From contig CAVSNF010000024.1 of assembly GCA_963729195.1 (NCBI GenBank), positions 677,596 through 741,595 of the forward strand: DNA of 64,000 nucleotides. The letters run 5' to 3'. Source of the stretch: CAVPTL01 sp963729195 (GTDB lineage Bacteria > Actinomycetota > Thermoleophilia > Gaiellales > JAICJC01). The notes under the pieces are model-generated. The model was not told the DNA's origin and ran no database searches. It saw nothing but the letters and a program-made list of their open reading frames with translations. Positions 17,103-27,218 of this stretch are shown here, piece after piece. The position numbers were made by a program, and so were the translations under genes. The stretch's first letter is position 1. Every line of letters starts with the position of its first letter.

Positions 17103-18026
17103 GTGGAGACTCAGATGTATGACGTGGTGGTGGTTGGCGGCGGAGCCGCCGGCCTCAGCGCCGCGCTTGTGCTCGGACGGGCCCGCCGGCGAGTGGCCGT
17201 GGTCGATGCCGGCGCGCCACGAAACGCTCCCGCTGCCCACATGCAGGGCTTCCTTTCCCGCGACGGGATGCCGCCGGCCGAGTTGCTGGCAAAAGGACGG
17301 GCCGAGGTGACCGGCTACGGCGTCGAGCTGATCGAAGATTCGGTGGTCGAGATCGAGGCCGGGTTTGTGGTTCACCTCGCCGCCGGCGAGGTGTTGCACG
17401 CACGGCGGATCCTGATCGCAACCGGTGTTCACGACCAACTGCCCGACATCCCCGGCGTCCGCGAGCGGTGGGGCCGAGATCTCCTGCACTGCCCCTACTG
17501 CCACGGGTGGGAGGTGCGTGACCAGCCGGTCGGGGTGCTCGGCACCGTGCCCGGCTCGGTGCTGCATGCCCAGCTCGTGCGGCAGTGGTCGGATGACGTG
17601 GCGTACTTCGTCCACACCTCCGACCTGACCCCGACCGAAGCAGCCCAGCTGGAGGCCCGCGGGGTGCAGATTGTGCGCGGTGAGATCGCGCGGCTGGTGG
17701 TCGAGCACGACCGCCTGACCGGTGTGGAGCTGACCGACGGTCGCGTGGTCGCGCGAACGGCGGTGTTCATCCGGCCGGCGAACGTGCCCCACGCCGACGG
17801 CCTGGTCACCGGCCTTGGCTGCGAGGTCGACGCCGGCGGCTTCGTCACCGTCGACAGCAGCGGTCAGACCAGCACGCCCGGTGTCTGGGCCGCCGGCAAC
17901 GTGGTCGATCCCCGCGCCCAGGTGATCACCTCCGCCGGCGCCGGATCGGCGGCGGCAATCGCCATCAACGCAGACCTGGTTCAGGACGACATCAATCGCA
18001 CCGAAGGAGCGCTGAGCCATGCGTGA
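17103..18026 (+). CDS. Thioredoxin-reductase-like NAD(P)/FAD oxidoreductase
   Basis: A 307-aa flavoprotein with the FAD motif VVVVGGGAAGLSAALVLGRA at the N-terminus and the C-terminal TSTPGVWAAGNVVDPRAQV. A redox-active CPYC is present in DLLHCPYCHGWEV, the disulfide type found in single-domain thioredoxin-reductase-like proteins of actinomycetes. The nucleotide-binding region GVLGTVPGSVLHAQL lacks the typical GxGxxA, so electron-donor preference is unclear. GTG 17103 is used because AAAGGA lies 6 bp upstream; a TTG at 17088 has no ribosome site. It is divergent from and probably controlled by the XRE-cupin regulator. Confidence 0.85.
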   Translation: METQMYDVVVVGGGAAGLSAALVLGRARRRVAVVDAGAPRNAPAAHMQGFLSRDGMPPAELLAKGRAEVTGYGVELIEDSVVEIEAGFVVHLAAGEVLHARRILIATGVHDQLPDIPGVRERWGRDLLHCPYCHGWEVRDQPVGVLGTVPGSVLHAQLVRQWSDDVAYFVHTSDLTPTEAAQLEARGVQIVRGEIARLVVEHDRLTGVELTDGRVVARTAVFIRPANVPHADGLVTGLGCEVDAGGFVTVDSSGQTSTPGVWAAGNVVDPRAQVITSAGAGSAAAIAINADLVQDDINRTEGALSHA

Positions 18027-18150
18027 CACACCCGTCCCCGCCGAGTCGACGCGCTGGTCACCTGCTAGGGTGAGGTACCGCTTGGTTGCGCGCTTCTCGA
18101 GAAGCCCGTTCGTTCGCAGCGAGGCACGAGCCCCGGAAGGGGGCGCTGCA

Positions 18151-20316
18151 ATGGACAACGCCGACCCGGGATTGCTCGGCCGCCTGGCGCACCTCACCAC
18201 CCGCTACCGCTGGCCGGTGATCGCCGTGTGGATCGTGCTCACCGTCGTGGGAGGCGTCTCCGCCGGCAAGCTCTCGTCGCGCTGGTATCAGAGCCTGGCC
18301 GTCCCCGGCCACTCCGCCTACGAGGCAAGCCAGCGGACGCTCCACACGCTGGGAGTCGGAGTCCGCACACCGAACGTCGTTGTCTTCCACACCAACGGTG
18401 ACGCGACCAAGAGCATGGCGATCAAGCAGGCGATGCAGCGGGCTGCGGCCACGATGCCGGGAGCGCGTGCCAGCTCGTACTTCTCCACCGGCAACCTGAT
18501 GTACGTCTCCAACGACCGGCACACCATCTTCGAGCAGGTGTATCCGCCCGGCCCATCCCGGCTGGATGCCCAGAGCGGCGCCGGTGCGATGCGCGCCGCC
18601 GCTGCCAACGGCCTTCCCGCCGATATCACCGTCAACGTCACCGGTCACGATCCGCTCGAGGAAGCATCCAAGCAGGGCTCCGGCGGCGGGTCGAGCGTGC
18701 TACTGGAAGCGGTGATCGGTGGGCTCGGTGCGCTGGTGATCCTGCTGTTCGTGTTCGGGACGCTGCCGGCCGTGTTGATGCCGCTGGTTGTCGCCCTGGC
18801 GGCGATCCTCAACACCTTCACCCTGATCCTGGCGCTGACCTACATCACGGACGTCTCGATCATCGTCCAGTTCCTGGTCGCACTGGTCGGTCTCGGCATC
18901 GCCATCGACTACGCCCTGCTGATGATCTTCCGGTTCCGTGACGAGCTGCGCGAGGGCCGTGATGTCGAACCGGCGCTGGTGGTGACGATGACCCACGCCG
19001 GCCGCTCCGTGATCGTGTCCGGCTCGACCGTGGCCATCGGCCTCTTGGCGATGGTGCTGCTGCCGCTGCCGCTGCTGCGTTCGATGGGCATCGGCGGGAT
19101 GCTGATCCCATTCGTCTCGGTGCTCGCCTCGCTGACCTTGCTGCCGGCGATGCTGGCCGTCTTGGGCACCCGCATCAACAAGGTGCGGGTGATGCCGCGG
19201 CGACTGCTCGACCATGGCCACCCCGAAGACGGCCCGTGGGGTCGGTGGGCACGGTTTGTGCTGCGCCGACCGGTCGCGGTCGCCGCAGTGGGCCTCGTGA
19301 TCGTGGGCGTGCTGGTCGCCTACGGGATGCAACTCAACCCCAGCGAGGCACAGCTGAAGAACTTCCCCGGCACCGGCACAGCAATTCAAGGCCGTGACCA
19401 ACTCACCGCCGCGGGCATCACCCCAGGCGTGATGAAACCACTCGACGTGCTGGTCGAGGATGGAGGCAGCGCCCAGCGAGTCGCCGCCAAACTGCGGGCC
19501 GTGCCCGGCATCGTGGGAGCCACCGCGCCACCCAGCTGGCACCGCGGGCAGAACTCCCTGGTCGAGGCGTTCCCGGCGACCGACGGCGCCGCCCCGGGCA
19601 TCCAGACGATCGTCGACCGCGCCAACGTCGCACTCGAGGGCACCGACGGGACGCTGACCGGCGTCACCGCGGTCGACCGCGACTTCCAAGACGCACTGTT
19701 CGGCAGCTTCCCCTACGTGCTGGGGGTCATCCTGTTGCTCACGCTGATTCTGCTCACGAGGGCGTTTCGCTCGATCGTGCTCGCGGTCAAGGCGATCGTG
19801 CTCAACCTGCTCTCGCTGGGCGCTGCCTTCGGGATCATCGTGCTGGTGTTCCAGCAGGGTCACGGATCGTCGCTTTGGAACGTGCCCGCGACCGAGTCGG
19901 TGATCGCCTGGATCCCGGTGATGATCTTCGCCTTCCTGTTCGGCCTCTCGATGGACTACGAAGTGTTCATGCTCACCCGCATGCGCGAGGCCTACGACGA
20001 GACCGGCTCAACCGACAAGGCGATCGAACTCGGCCTCGCCCGCACCGGCAAACTGGTCACCAGCGGCGCTCTGATTCTGATGTTTGCGTTCCTGGTGCTC
20101 TCGACCAGCCCGGGCTATGAGATCAAGCCGCTCGCGATCGGCATCGCCGGGGGCATCATCTTCGATGCCACTGTGATCCGCGCGCTGCTGGTACCGGCGC
20201 TGATGAAACTGTTCGGCGAGGCCAACTGGTGGATGCCGGAGTGGACACGGATCGCGCTTCGCATCCCCCGGTCAAAGCCGTTGCCGTTGCCGAAGCCTGC
20301 CGCCGACAGCGTGTAA
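18151..20316 (+). CDS. MMPL/RND family transporter
   Basis: A 721-aa inner-membrane exporter of the MmpL-type RND family. It has two repeats, each with one transmembrane helix, a periplasmic domain and a five-helix bundle: helix 1 near residues 24-44, then helices from about 185 to 350; the second bundle runs from about 525 to 700. The functional Asp-Tyr pair motifs are GIAIDYALLMIFRFRDEL and GLSMDYEVFMLTRMREAY. ATG 18151 follows GGAAGG and gives the family N-terminus; an upstream ATG at 18019 adds a non-family peptide and overlaps the preceding stop. Such proteins export lipids or drugs; the substrate is unknown. Confidence 0.9.
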   Translation: MDNADPGLLGRLAHLTTRYRWPVIAVWIVLTVVGGVSAGKLSSRWYQSLAVPGHSAYEASQRTLHTLGVGVRTPNVVVFHTNGDATKSMAIKQAMQRAAATMPGARASSYFSTGNLMYVSNDRHTIFEQVYPPGPSRLDAQSGAGAMRAAAANGLPADITVNVTGHDPLEEASKQGSGGGSSVLLEAVIGGLGALVILLFVFGTLPAVLMPLVVALAAILNTFTLILALTYITDVSIIVQFLVALVGLGIAIDYALLMIFRFRDELREGRDVEPALVVTMTHAGRSVIVSGSTVAIGLLAMVLLPLPLLRSMGIGGMLIPFVSVLASLTLLPAMLAVLGTRINKVRVMPRRLLDHGHPEDGPWGRWARFVLRRPVAVAAVGLVIVGVLVAYGMQLNPSEAQLKNFPGTGTAIQGRDQLTAAGITPGVMKPLDVLVEDGGSAQRVAAKLRAVPGIVGATAPPSWHRGQNSLVEAFPATDGAAPGIQTIVDRANVALEGTDGTLTGVTAVDRDFQDALFGSFPYVLGVILLLTLILLTRAFRSIVLAVKAIVLNLLSLGAAFGIIVLVFQQGHGSSLWNVPATESVIAWIPVMIFAFLFGLSMDYEVFMLTRMREAYDETGSTDKAIELGLARTGKLVTSGALILMFAFLVLSTSPGYEIKPLAIGIAGGIIFDATVIRALLVPALMKLFGEANWWMPEWTRIALRIPRSKPLPLPKPAADSV

Positions 20317-20344
20317 GGCAGCATCCGCCGGGATCAAGCAAACT

Positions 20345-21473
20345 GTGCAGGTGAACTCGTCGTCGCAGAACAATCGTGATGGCCACGGCTCGAGGGCCTG
20401 GGCGGACGAGGCCGTGCGGCGCATCGATGCCGACGCCAATCGCTCGACCGACACCCATCTGCACGTGTTCCCGCTGCCCGAAGAATGGGGCATCGACCTG
20501 TACCTCAAGGACGAGTCGGTGCATCCGACGGGATCGCTCAAGCATCGACTGGCCCGCTCGCTGTTTCTGTACGGCCTGTGCAACGGCTGGATCACCGAGC
20601 ACACCACCATCGTCGAGGCCTCCAGCGGGTCAACGGCCGTCTCCGAGGCGTACTTCGCACGGTTTCTGGGACTGCCGTTTATCGCCGTCATGCCCGCTTC
20701 CACCAGCCCCGAGAAGATCGCTCTGATCGAGGCCCAAGGCGGCGCAGTGCCACCTGGTCGAAGACCCCACGACGGTGTATGCCGAGGCCCAGCGACTGGC
20801 CACCGAGCGCGACGGCTACTACCTCGACCAGTTCACCTTCGCCGAGCGCGCGACCGACTGGCGCGGCAACAACAACATCGCCGAAGCGATCTTCACCCAG
20901 ATGTCGCTGGAGCGGCACCCCATCCCCGCGTGGATCGTGGTGGGTGCCGGAACCGGCGGGACGAGCGCGACCATCGGCCGCTACGCCCGTTTCGGCCGCT
21001 ACCCCACCCAGATGTGCGTCGTCGACCCGGAGGACTCGATCTTCTACTCGACCTGGAGCGGAGACAGCTCGACGTTCACCGGCCGGCCGTCGCGGATCGA
21101 AGGCATCGGACGTCAGCGGGCCGAGCCGTCGTTTCTTCCCGACATCATCGATCGCATGATCCAGGTGCCGGATGCCGCGTCGATCGCCACCATGCGGCTC
21201 GTACACGAACGCACCGGGCGCAGCGTCGGCGGCTCCACCGGCACCAACGTCTGGGGAGCGTTCACACTGGTCTCCGAGATGCTCTCAAGCGGCCTGCAAG
21301 GCAGCGTCGTGACCTTGATCTGCGACGGCGGCGACCGGTATGCAGGCACGTACTACAACGACGCCTGGGTGAACGATCAGGGCTTCGAACTGGGGCCGTA
21401 CACCGATGCGATCGAGACGTTTCTCACGTCCGGCACGATGTCGGGGGCGGGAGCCGAATCTAGACCTCGGTGA
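20345..21473 (+). CDS. PLP-dependent cysteine synthase-like protein, frameshifted near 20747
   Basis: A fold-type II PLP enzyme of about 376 aa after repair. The Schiff-base lysine is in HPTGSLKHRLA (about residue 66), the substrate loop is EASSGSTAVSEA, and the phosphate loop is VVGAGTGGTSATIGRY. It resembles the cysteine-synthase-like/cysteine-desulfhydrase (Cds1-type) subgroup. The frame breaks at about 20747 after EAQGG: removing one base restores QCHLVEDPTTVYAEAQRLA. The C-terminus converges with the DUF1059 gene, overlapping by 14 bp. Confidence 0.85.
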
Positions 21474-21632
21474 TCACGCTCTGGATCGCGTCGAGCACCT
21501 CTGGCGGCACCTCGTCCATCCCGTGCACCTCGCGCGCGTGCGAGTGGATCTCCTCGAACAACTCGGTCTCGTCCTCGCTGCGCGTGACCCACTGGCAGCC
21601 CGGACCACATCGCCGCACCTGAATTGCTTCAC
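21460..21632 (-). CDS. DUF1059 small protein, frameshifted near 21603
   Basis: A short (about 57 aa) DUF1059 protein: KQFRCGDVV at the N-terminus, then GCQWVTRSEDETELFEEI with HSHAREVHGMDEVPPEVL. The two cysteines and paired histidines suggest a metal-binding mini-domain. GTG 21632 is preceded by AGGGTGTC. One C must be restored in the run near 21603 to join the halves (VVPGCQW), so this is a missing-base case. No function is established for the family. Confidence 0.7.
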
Positions 21633-21691
21633 GACACCCTCCTGATCGGAACCTGGGCGGAATACTAGGCACCCCCGACTACGATGGGCGC

Positions 21692-22617
21692 ATGTGCCGC
21701 ATCCTGGCCTACCTGGGTGAGTCGCTGCCCCTGCACAGCGTGTTGTTCGACACCGACAACAGCCTCGTTCGGCAGTCGTACAGCCCCAAGATGATGAACA
21801 CGTTTCTGAACCTGGCGGGCTTCGGCATGAAGGCGTGGGATCCGACCTCTCTGCGGCCCGAGGATCCGTTCAGCTACCGGGCCACCACCCTGCCGTCGTT
21901 TGACCGCAACCTGCGGTTCCTCTCCTCCAAGCTCGCCCCGACGTGCCTGGTCGCCCACGTGCGCGGGGTCACCTACTCCGACGAGGCGGTGGTGGCCGAC
22001 ACCAATCTGCACCCGTTCCAGTTCACCGGCGCCCGCGTCGTGCTCGCCCACAACGGGCACCTGCGCCAGTTCGCCCGGATCCGCTACGCGCTGGTCGAGC
22101 ACGTCCGCCCCGAGCTCGCCCAGCGGATCGAGGGGACGACCGACTCCGAGTGGATCTACGCGTTGGTGTTGTCGCAGCTGGACGACCCCTACGGGGCGCC
22201 GGAGACCGCGCGAGCTGGCCGATGCAACCGCGAGTGCCCTGCGGATTCTGCGCACCGTCCGCGCCGCACACGGCATCGACACCTCCTCGCCGGTCAACCT
22301 GCTGCTCAGCACCGGCCGCTCGGTGGTCGCCACCCGCTTCTCCTTCGACTACGGCTGGTACCCGCCTGAGGACGAGATGCTCGAGACCGACCTGCCGTTC
22401 GTGAGCCTCTGGTATGCGATCGGGGGCAGCTACGCGGAGCACGAGCAGGGCGAGCTGGCAGATGTCGGCCGGCGATCCGCCCCGCTCGGTAATCATCGCC
22501 TCCGAGCCGCTCACCAGCGACCACTCGAGCTGGCTGGAGGTGCCGGAATACTCGATGCTGACCGCCGAGCTCACCCCGGCCGGGCTCGAGTTCGAGACTC
22601 GCGACCTCGATGTCTGA
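21692..22617 (+). CDS. Class II glutamine amidotransferase, frameshifted near 22205 and 22460
   Basis: Ntn-hydrolase-type glutaminase domain of the YafJ/GATase_4 group, about 308 aa after repair. It begins MCRILAYLG, where Cys2 becomes the N-terminal nucleophile. Substrate-pocket motifs are AHVRGVTYSDEAVVADTNLHPF (within its length limits: RGVTYSDEA) and LAHNGHLRQF. The frame shifts +1 at about 22205 (ETA then ELADATASALRIL) and at about 22460 (EHEQG then SWQMSAGDPP), and ends SMLTAELTPAGLEF. No synthetase domain is attached; such proteins may release ammonia for a separate partner or act in ergothioneine-like pathways. The stop overlaps the start of the following cNMP gene. Confidence 0.8.
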
Positions 22618-23587
22618 CGGCGCAACGCTCGAGTTCCTCGCCACCGTTCCGCTGCTCGAAGGCCGAGACAGGCCAGACCTGGCAGAGATCGCGCAGTGCT
22701 CCGCCGAAAGCGCATGCGGGAGGGTGAGATCCTGTGGCGCCAGGGGGAACCGGCCGGGAGATGGTGTTCATCGTCGAGGGCGGCGTCTCGGTGTCGCTGC
22801 ACGTGCCCGGGCGATCGCGAGGTGGAGATCGCCCGGTCGGGCCCGGGCGAGATGGTCGGCGAGCTCGCGCTGCTCGACGGCGGAGTGCACACGATGAGCG
22901 TGCGCGCGATCGGGCCGACCACGGTGCTGGTACTCAACGGGGCGGATTTCGCCGCGCTGCTGGCCCGCCACGTTCCGTCGGCGATCACGGCTGAAGCGGC
23001 GGCTGGCCGTCGCTCCTGATCGAGCGTCACCGCAGTCAGCTCCAGCGCCTCGCCGCCACCCTCGGCGAGCGACCCGGTCAGCCCGCCCAACGGCGATGCC
23101 GCGCGGACATTCGCCGAGCTCGAGTACTGCGGCCCGCCCGACCCCAAGTACGTGCGCCGGCATGGCCACGTTCCACGACTTCGATTCGCTGGCGCTGTGG
23201 GGCTTCCTCACGTCCGGCAGCTACGCCCTCTGCCCACCTGGGCGCACGCTGCTGACCGAAGGGGCGCCGTCGAACGCCTGCTTCCTCACCATCAACGGCG
23301 CGGTCGAGAAGCTGCTTGTGCGCGGCGAGCGCCGCATCCGGGTGGGGCTGGCGGGACCGGGGAAAGCGTTCGGCTACGAGGGCCTGATCGACGGCCTGCC
23401 CTCCCCTGTCACCGCGATCACGCGGGAGCGGGCACTGCTGCTGGTGCTGCCCCGCGCCCCGTTCGAGCAGCTGTACAACGGTGAGGACGCCGTCTCGCGC
23501 GTCTTCCTCGACGTGATCCAGCGCGACCTGGTGGCCACGTTGCGGCAGACTCTGCGCCCGCACGCGCGGCTCGCGGCGAGTGTCTAG
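22610..23587 (+). CDS. Tandem cyclic nucleotide-binding domain protein, many frameshifts
   Basis: Two cNMP-binding barrels in one protein of about 325 aa after repair. The first has EFLATVPLLEG, KRMREGEILWRQGEP, VFIVEGGVSVSLHV and GEMVGELALLDGGVHTMSV; the second has MATFHDFDSLALW, LTEGAPSNACFLTINGAVE and AFGYEGLIDGLPSPVTAI. A linker LIERHRSQLQRLAATLGERP joins them. The frame changes near 22697, 22745, 22812, 22995, 23008, 23085 and 23157; five of these need one extra base removed. No output domain is seen. ATG 22610 overlaps the amidotransferase stop, suggesting translational coupling. Confidence 0.7.
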
Positions 23588-23727
23588 CGGGGAAGAGCTA
23601 GTGTGAGCATCCGACGCGTGCTCCGTCGATCGATGAGAACCGTAACCAACGGGTGGGGTGGTTTACATGGCTGAAAGGTTCAGCGGAACGATCAACGCGA
23701 CTGGTCTGCAGTGTTCGCCGGCACAGC

Positions 23728-24951
23728 ATGAACTCGACTGAGACCCTCCCCTCCCCGCTACGCGTCCACGTCGTGGGCGCCGGGCCTGTGGGGCTGATGC
23801 TGACAGCCCTGCTTCAGACCGTCGACGGGGTTTCGGTCAACCTGTATGAGAAGCGACGCGAGTACACGCGCACGCGCATGGTGCAGCTGGCGCCGTACCT
23901 GGTGGCCGATTCGGTCGAGAGCTACCGCGAGGACTACATCGACGGTGAGAACGTCGAGGCCGTCTTCGATCCGCACGAACTCGAGGAGGGCCTTGCCTTC
24001 AGACAGTCGATCCCTGCCGATCTGATGACGATGCTGCAGGGGTGGTCGCAGGGCTTTTGCCCGCTCAACGCCATCGAGAGCGCGGTCAGCGACCTGATCG
24101 ACGCGCGCGCGACAGACACGGTCACGCGGACATCTGCAGTGGTGTCGGCGCCCGACGCGATGGCGATGCTCGAGCCGGGCGACGTGGTGGTCGATTGCAC
24201 CGGCTGCACGGCGCTCCTGCGCGACCAGCTGGCACCCGTGCCGGGAGTGGATCCTGACGAGAACACGCTCAACATCAGGCTCGAGTATGCGCTGGTCATC
24301 ACCTTTCTGTACGGCCAGTCGTACGTCTGCAACGAGTACTGCAAGTACTACAAAAACGTCGACAACACGCACTACAAGTTCATCCCCGCGGTGCACCGCA
24401 CCTATTACGACGGTGCCATCAGCCACGTCACCGGCATCGTCAACATCACCGCCGAGGACTACGCCGCCATGCCTCCGCGATTCGACGGCGTGTGGCTTCG
24501 CAGCAACTTCCCAGGGGTGGCAGAGTCGATGGACCGATTCATCGACAAGGTCAAGCTGGAGACCAACGGGGAGCTGCTCGGCGAGCTCGAGATCATCCGG
24601 ATTCCCCTGAATCTGTACCGGGCGCGCAATGCCACCAGTCGGCGCTGGCGCACCGCCGATGCCGGCGACCACCCGTTCGCCCGATCGCCGGTGTTCCTGC
24701 TCGGCGACTCGGCCATCGGCTCCCCGTATTTCCAGTCGATCTCGCTCGGCTTCGAGTGTGCCATGTACCTGGCGGGGCTGCTGGCACAGCGGGACATGCC
24801 GGTGCGAGACATGCTCGACCGCTACGAGCTACATATGTATAAGCAGTGGCTGCGCGTGTACATGCGCAGCAAGATGATCAAACACAACAAGGACCTCTTC
24901 GAGAACGTCGACGACAAGTACGCGCTGCTGGAGAGGCTCCACATCTACTAG
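23728..24951 (+). CDS. FAD-binding monooxygenase-like protein
   Basis: A 407-aa flavoprotein. The FAD motif VHVVGAGPVGLMLTALL is at about residues 13-29 and the distal VFLLGDSAIGSPYFQSISLG, which contacts the FAD pyrophosphate, is near 327. The order fits styrene-monooxygenase/PHBH-like hydroxylases, but the central region (YVCNEYCKYYKNVDNTHY) is unusually rich in Tyr, Cys and Asn. ATG 23728 gives the family N-terminus; the frame is open to 23653 with no similarity. Uninterrupted, unlike the genes on both sides. The cupin starts 12 bp downstream. Confidence 0.75.
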   Translation: MNSTETLPSPLRVHVVGAGPVGLMLTALLQTVDGVSVNLYEKRREYTRTRMVQLAPYLVADSVESYREDYIDGENVEAVFDPHELEEGLAFRQSIPADLMTMLQGWSQGFCPLNAIESAVSDLIDARATDTVTRTSAVVSAPDAMAMLEPGDVVVDCTGCTALLRDQLAPVPGVDPDENTLNIRLEYALVITFLYGQSYVCNEYCKYYKNVDNTHYKFIPAVHRTYYDGAISHVTGIVNITAEDYAAMPPRFDGVWLRSNFPGVAESMDRFIDKVKLETNGELLGELEIIRIPLNLYRARNATSRRWRTADAGDHPFARSPVFLLGDSAIGSPYFQSISLGFECAMYLAGLLAQRDMPVRDMLDRYELHMYKQWLRVYMRSKMIKHNKDLFENVDDKYALLERLHIY

Positions 24952-24963
24952 CGAGGAACGCGA

Positions 24964-25370
24964 ATGCAGCTGACCAGAAACAGCACCGAGACGAAGGCCG
25001 GCCCCAGCGACTGGTTCACCGGCACTGTCTACCTCGACACCGTCGCCGCGCCCTCTGGCAGCGCCCGGCTAGCGCAACCAGCGTGCACTTCGCCCCCGGC
25101 GCCCGCACGGCCTGGCACACCCACCCCAACGGCCAGACGATCTACGTCACCGAGGGCGTCGGCCTGGCGCAGCGCCAAGGCGGTGAGATCGAGGTGATCC
25201 GCCCGGGCGACCGCGTGTTCTTCGAGCCGGGCGAAGTGCACTGGCACGGCGCGGCGCCCAACCGCTTCATGACCCACCTCGCTCTGCTGGAAGTCGATGA
25301 CGACGGCAACAACGCCACCTGGGGCGAGCATGTCACCGACGAGGAGTACAACGCCGCTACCGTCTCCTAG
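24964..25370 (+). CDS. Cupin-domain protein, frameshifted near 25065
   Basis: A cupin of about 135 aa: SDWFTGTVYLDTVAAPSG at the N-terminus, then SVHFAPGARTAWHTHPNG (motif 1) and RVFFEPGEVHWHGAAPN (motif 2) in another frame. The pair resembles carboxymuconolactone-decarboxylase-associated cupins. The two frames join near 25065 by a lost base or by two extra bases. It follows the flavin monooxygenase by 12 bp and precedes the isochorismatase by 3 bp, so the three probably form one transcript for oxidative breakdown of an aromatic or lactone (inference). Confidence 0.7.
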
Positions 25371-25373
25371 ACC

Positions 25374-25938
25374 ATGACCACACTCGAGCACCGACCGAAC
25401 ACCGCCCTGCTGGTCGTCGACGTGCAAACCGGCGTGCTCGAGGGCTCCCACGAGCGCGACGCGGTGGTCGCCAACATCGGACGCCTGGTCGCGAACGCCC
25501 GCGAGCAACAGATCCCCGTGGTGTGGGTGCAGCACTCCAGCGAGCACCTGGTGCACCGGGAGCGATACATGGCAGATCGTGCCCGAGCTGACTCCTGACG
25601 ACGCCGAGCCGCACATCCACAAACGCTACGGCGACTCCTTCGAGGAGACCGATCTCGAGGCGGTGCTGTCGGGTCTTGCGGTGGGGCGGCTGGTGGTCGC
25701 CGGGGCGCAGACCGACGAGTGCATCCGATCGACGCTCCACGGCGCGCTCGTCAGGGGCTATGACGCGACCCTGGTCAGCGATGCCCACACCACCGAGGAC
25801 ATGACCGAATGGGGCGCTCCGGCTCCCGGCCTGGTGATAGCGCACACCAATCTGTACTGGACGTATCAAGAGGCGCCGGGACGGACTGCCGGCACGGTCG
25901 AAACGCAGAACGTCGATTTCGGCAATCAGCCGGACTAG
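25374..25938 (+). CDS. Isochorismatase family hydrolase, frameshifted near 25558
   Basis: Cysteine hydrolase of about 187 aa after repair. The catalytic triad is visible: Asp in LLVVDVQTGV (about residue 17), Lys in HKRYGDSF, and Cys in GAQTDECIRST. The frame breaks near 25558; removing one base just after LV restores TGSDTWQIVPELTP, which matches the family loop well. Family members hydrolyse isochorismate, nicotinamide, ureas or N-carbamoyl compounds; the substrate is not clear. Confidence 0.8.
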
Positions 25939-25940
25939 AG

Positions 25941-27205
25941 ATGGCCGCCACCGAGGTTATGCCGATCCTGCATCTCTCGTTGATCACGGGGGGCGCGCTG
26001 CGAGATGGTCAGGGCGGACAGCTGGGCCGGGTTGAGGATGTGGTGGTGCGACTGGGCGCCGACTACCCCGAGGTGAGCGGTGTGCTGGCGACCGTCGCCG
26101 GGCGGAGAGTGTTCGTTCCGGCAGAGGCGATCACGCGAGGTGGCACACCAGCACGTCGACCTCGGCCAGGTCCGGCTTGACCTGCGGCCGTTCGAGCGTC
26201 GCCCGGAGGAGGTGCTGCTGAAGAAGGACGTGCTCGACCGCCAGTTGATCAACGTGGACGGCGCCCGACTGGTTCGCACCAACGAGATCGAGCTGGCACG
26301 GGTGGACGGTTGGTATCGCGTGGTCGGAGTCGACACCGGCCTGCGAGGACTGACGCGGCGGGTGCTGCCCCGCCGCCTGGCTGATCGGGTACATCCGGGG
26401 CAGTTCCTGGACTGGGCCAGCGTCGAGCCGTTCACCGGACACGTCCCCACCGTGCGGCTGCGGGTGCCCCATCCCAAGCTCGCCCGGCTTCACCCGGCCC
26501 AGCTGGCCGATCTGATCGAGGCCGCCTCGCACCGCGAGGGCGTGGAGATCATGTCGGCGCTGGAAGACGAGGAGCTGGAAGCCGACGTGTACGAGGAGCT
26601 CGACTCCCAGCACCGGCAGGAGTTCATCGCCGAACGTCCCGACGCCGAGATCGCAGCGGTGCTGGCGCGGATGGAATCCGACGATGCGGTCGACCTGCTG
26701 GGTGAGCTGGACGAGTCACGCCGCACCCGAATCGTCGCGCTGCTGCCGGCCTTGCAAGCCCGCCGGGTGCGCGCACTGGCGGGGTATGACCCGGCCACCG
26801 CCGGAGGGCTGATGAGCCCCGACTTCATCTGCCTCTACTCGACCGCGACCAAGCAGGAGGCGCTCGGCCGGATCAAGCGCGGCCGCGATCAAGCTCCAAC
26901 TCGATCACCTCGATCTACATCATGAACCAAGATCGGCGGCTCCAGGGCGAGATCACGCTGGCCGACTTGATCCGTGCCGACGACGACGCGGGACTGGCCG
27001 ACATCGCGACCTCATGCCCCGAACCGTCACGCCCGATACCGAGGTCGAGGAGATCGCGCGGGTGATGACCGACTATGACCTCAACATCGTCGCGGTGGTG
27101 GATGCCCAGCAGGTGGTGCTGGGCGTGGTCACCGTCGACGACGTGCTTGAGCTGGTGCTGCCCCGCGGATGGCGGCGGAAGTTCGACCTCTTTGGCGGAG
27201 AGTAG
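25941..27205 (+). CDS. MgtE N-domain plus CBS protein, frameshifted (26135, 26885, 26893, about 27010)
   Basis: A soluble regulator of about 420 aa. An N-terminal PRC-barrel-like part (GGQLGRVEDVVVRLGADYPEV) and a second barrel segment (QLINVDGARLVRTNEIELA) precede an MgtE N-terminal superhelix (EEELDSQ-type repeats: ADLIEAASHREG, AEIAAVLARMESDDAVDLLGEL, RVRALAGYDPATAGGLMSP). A CBS pair follows, ending VTPDTEVEEIARVM and VVGVVTVDDVLELV-like sequence. The MgtE channel domain itself is missing. In MgtE, the N and CBS domains sense Mg2+. It lies 13 bp upstream of an Nramp-like transporter, so it probably regulates that transporter. Confidence 0.75.
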
Positions 27206-27218
27206 GTAGTCTCGCTTT

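Noticed and set aside
18700..19863. Antisense open frame of nearly 390 codons in the MMPL gene
   Set aside because: Rich in His, Gln and Arg, the usual mirror of hydrophobic helices; no ribosome-binding site or family signal.
22200..23160. Frameshifts as loss of a GC dinucleotide at GCGC
   Set aside because: Several sites fit a 2-bp deletion, but at the Nramp, MOSC and ATPase sites this adds a residue within conserved helices or loops, whereas removing one base gives the family length.
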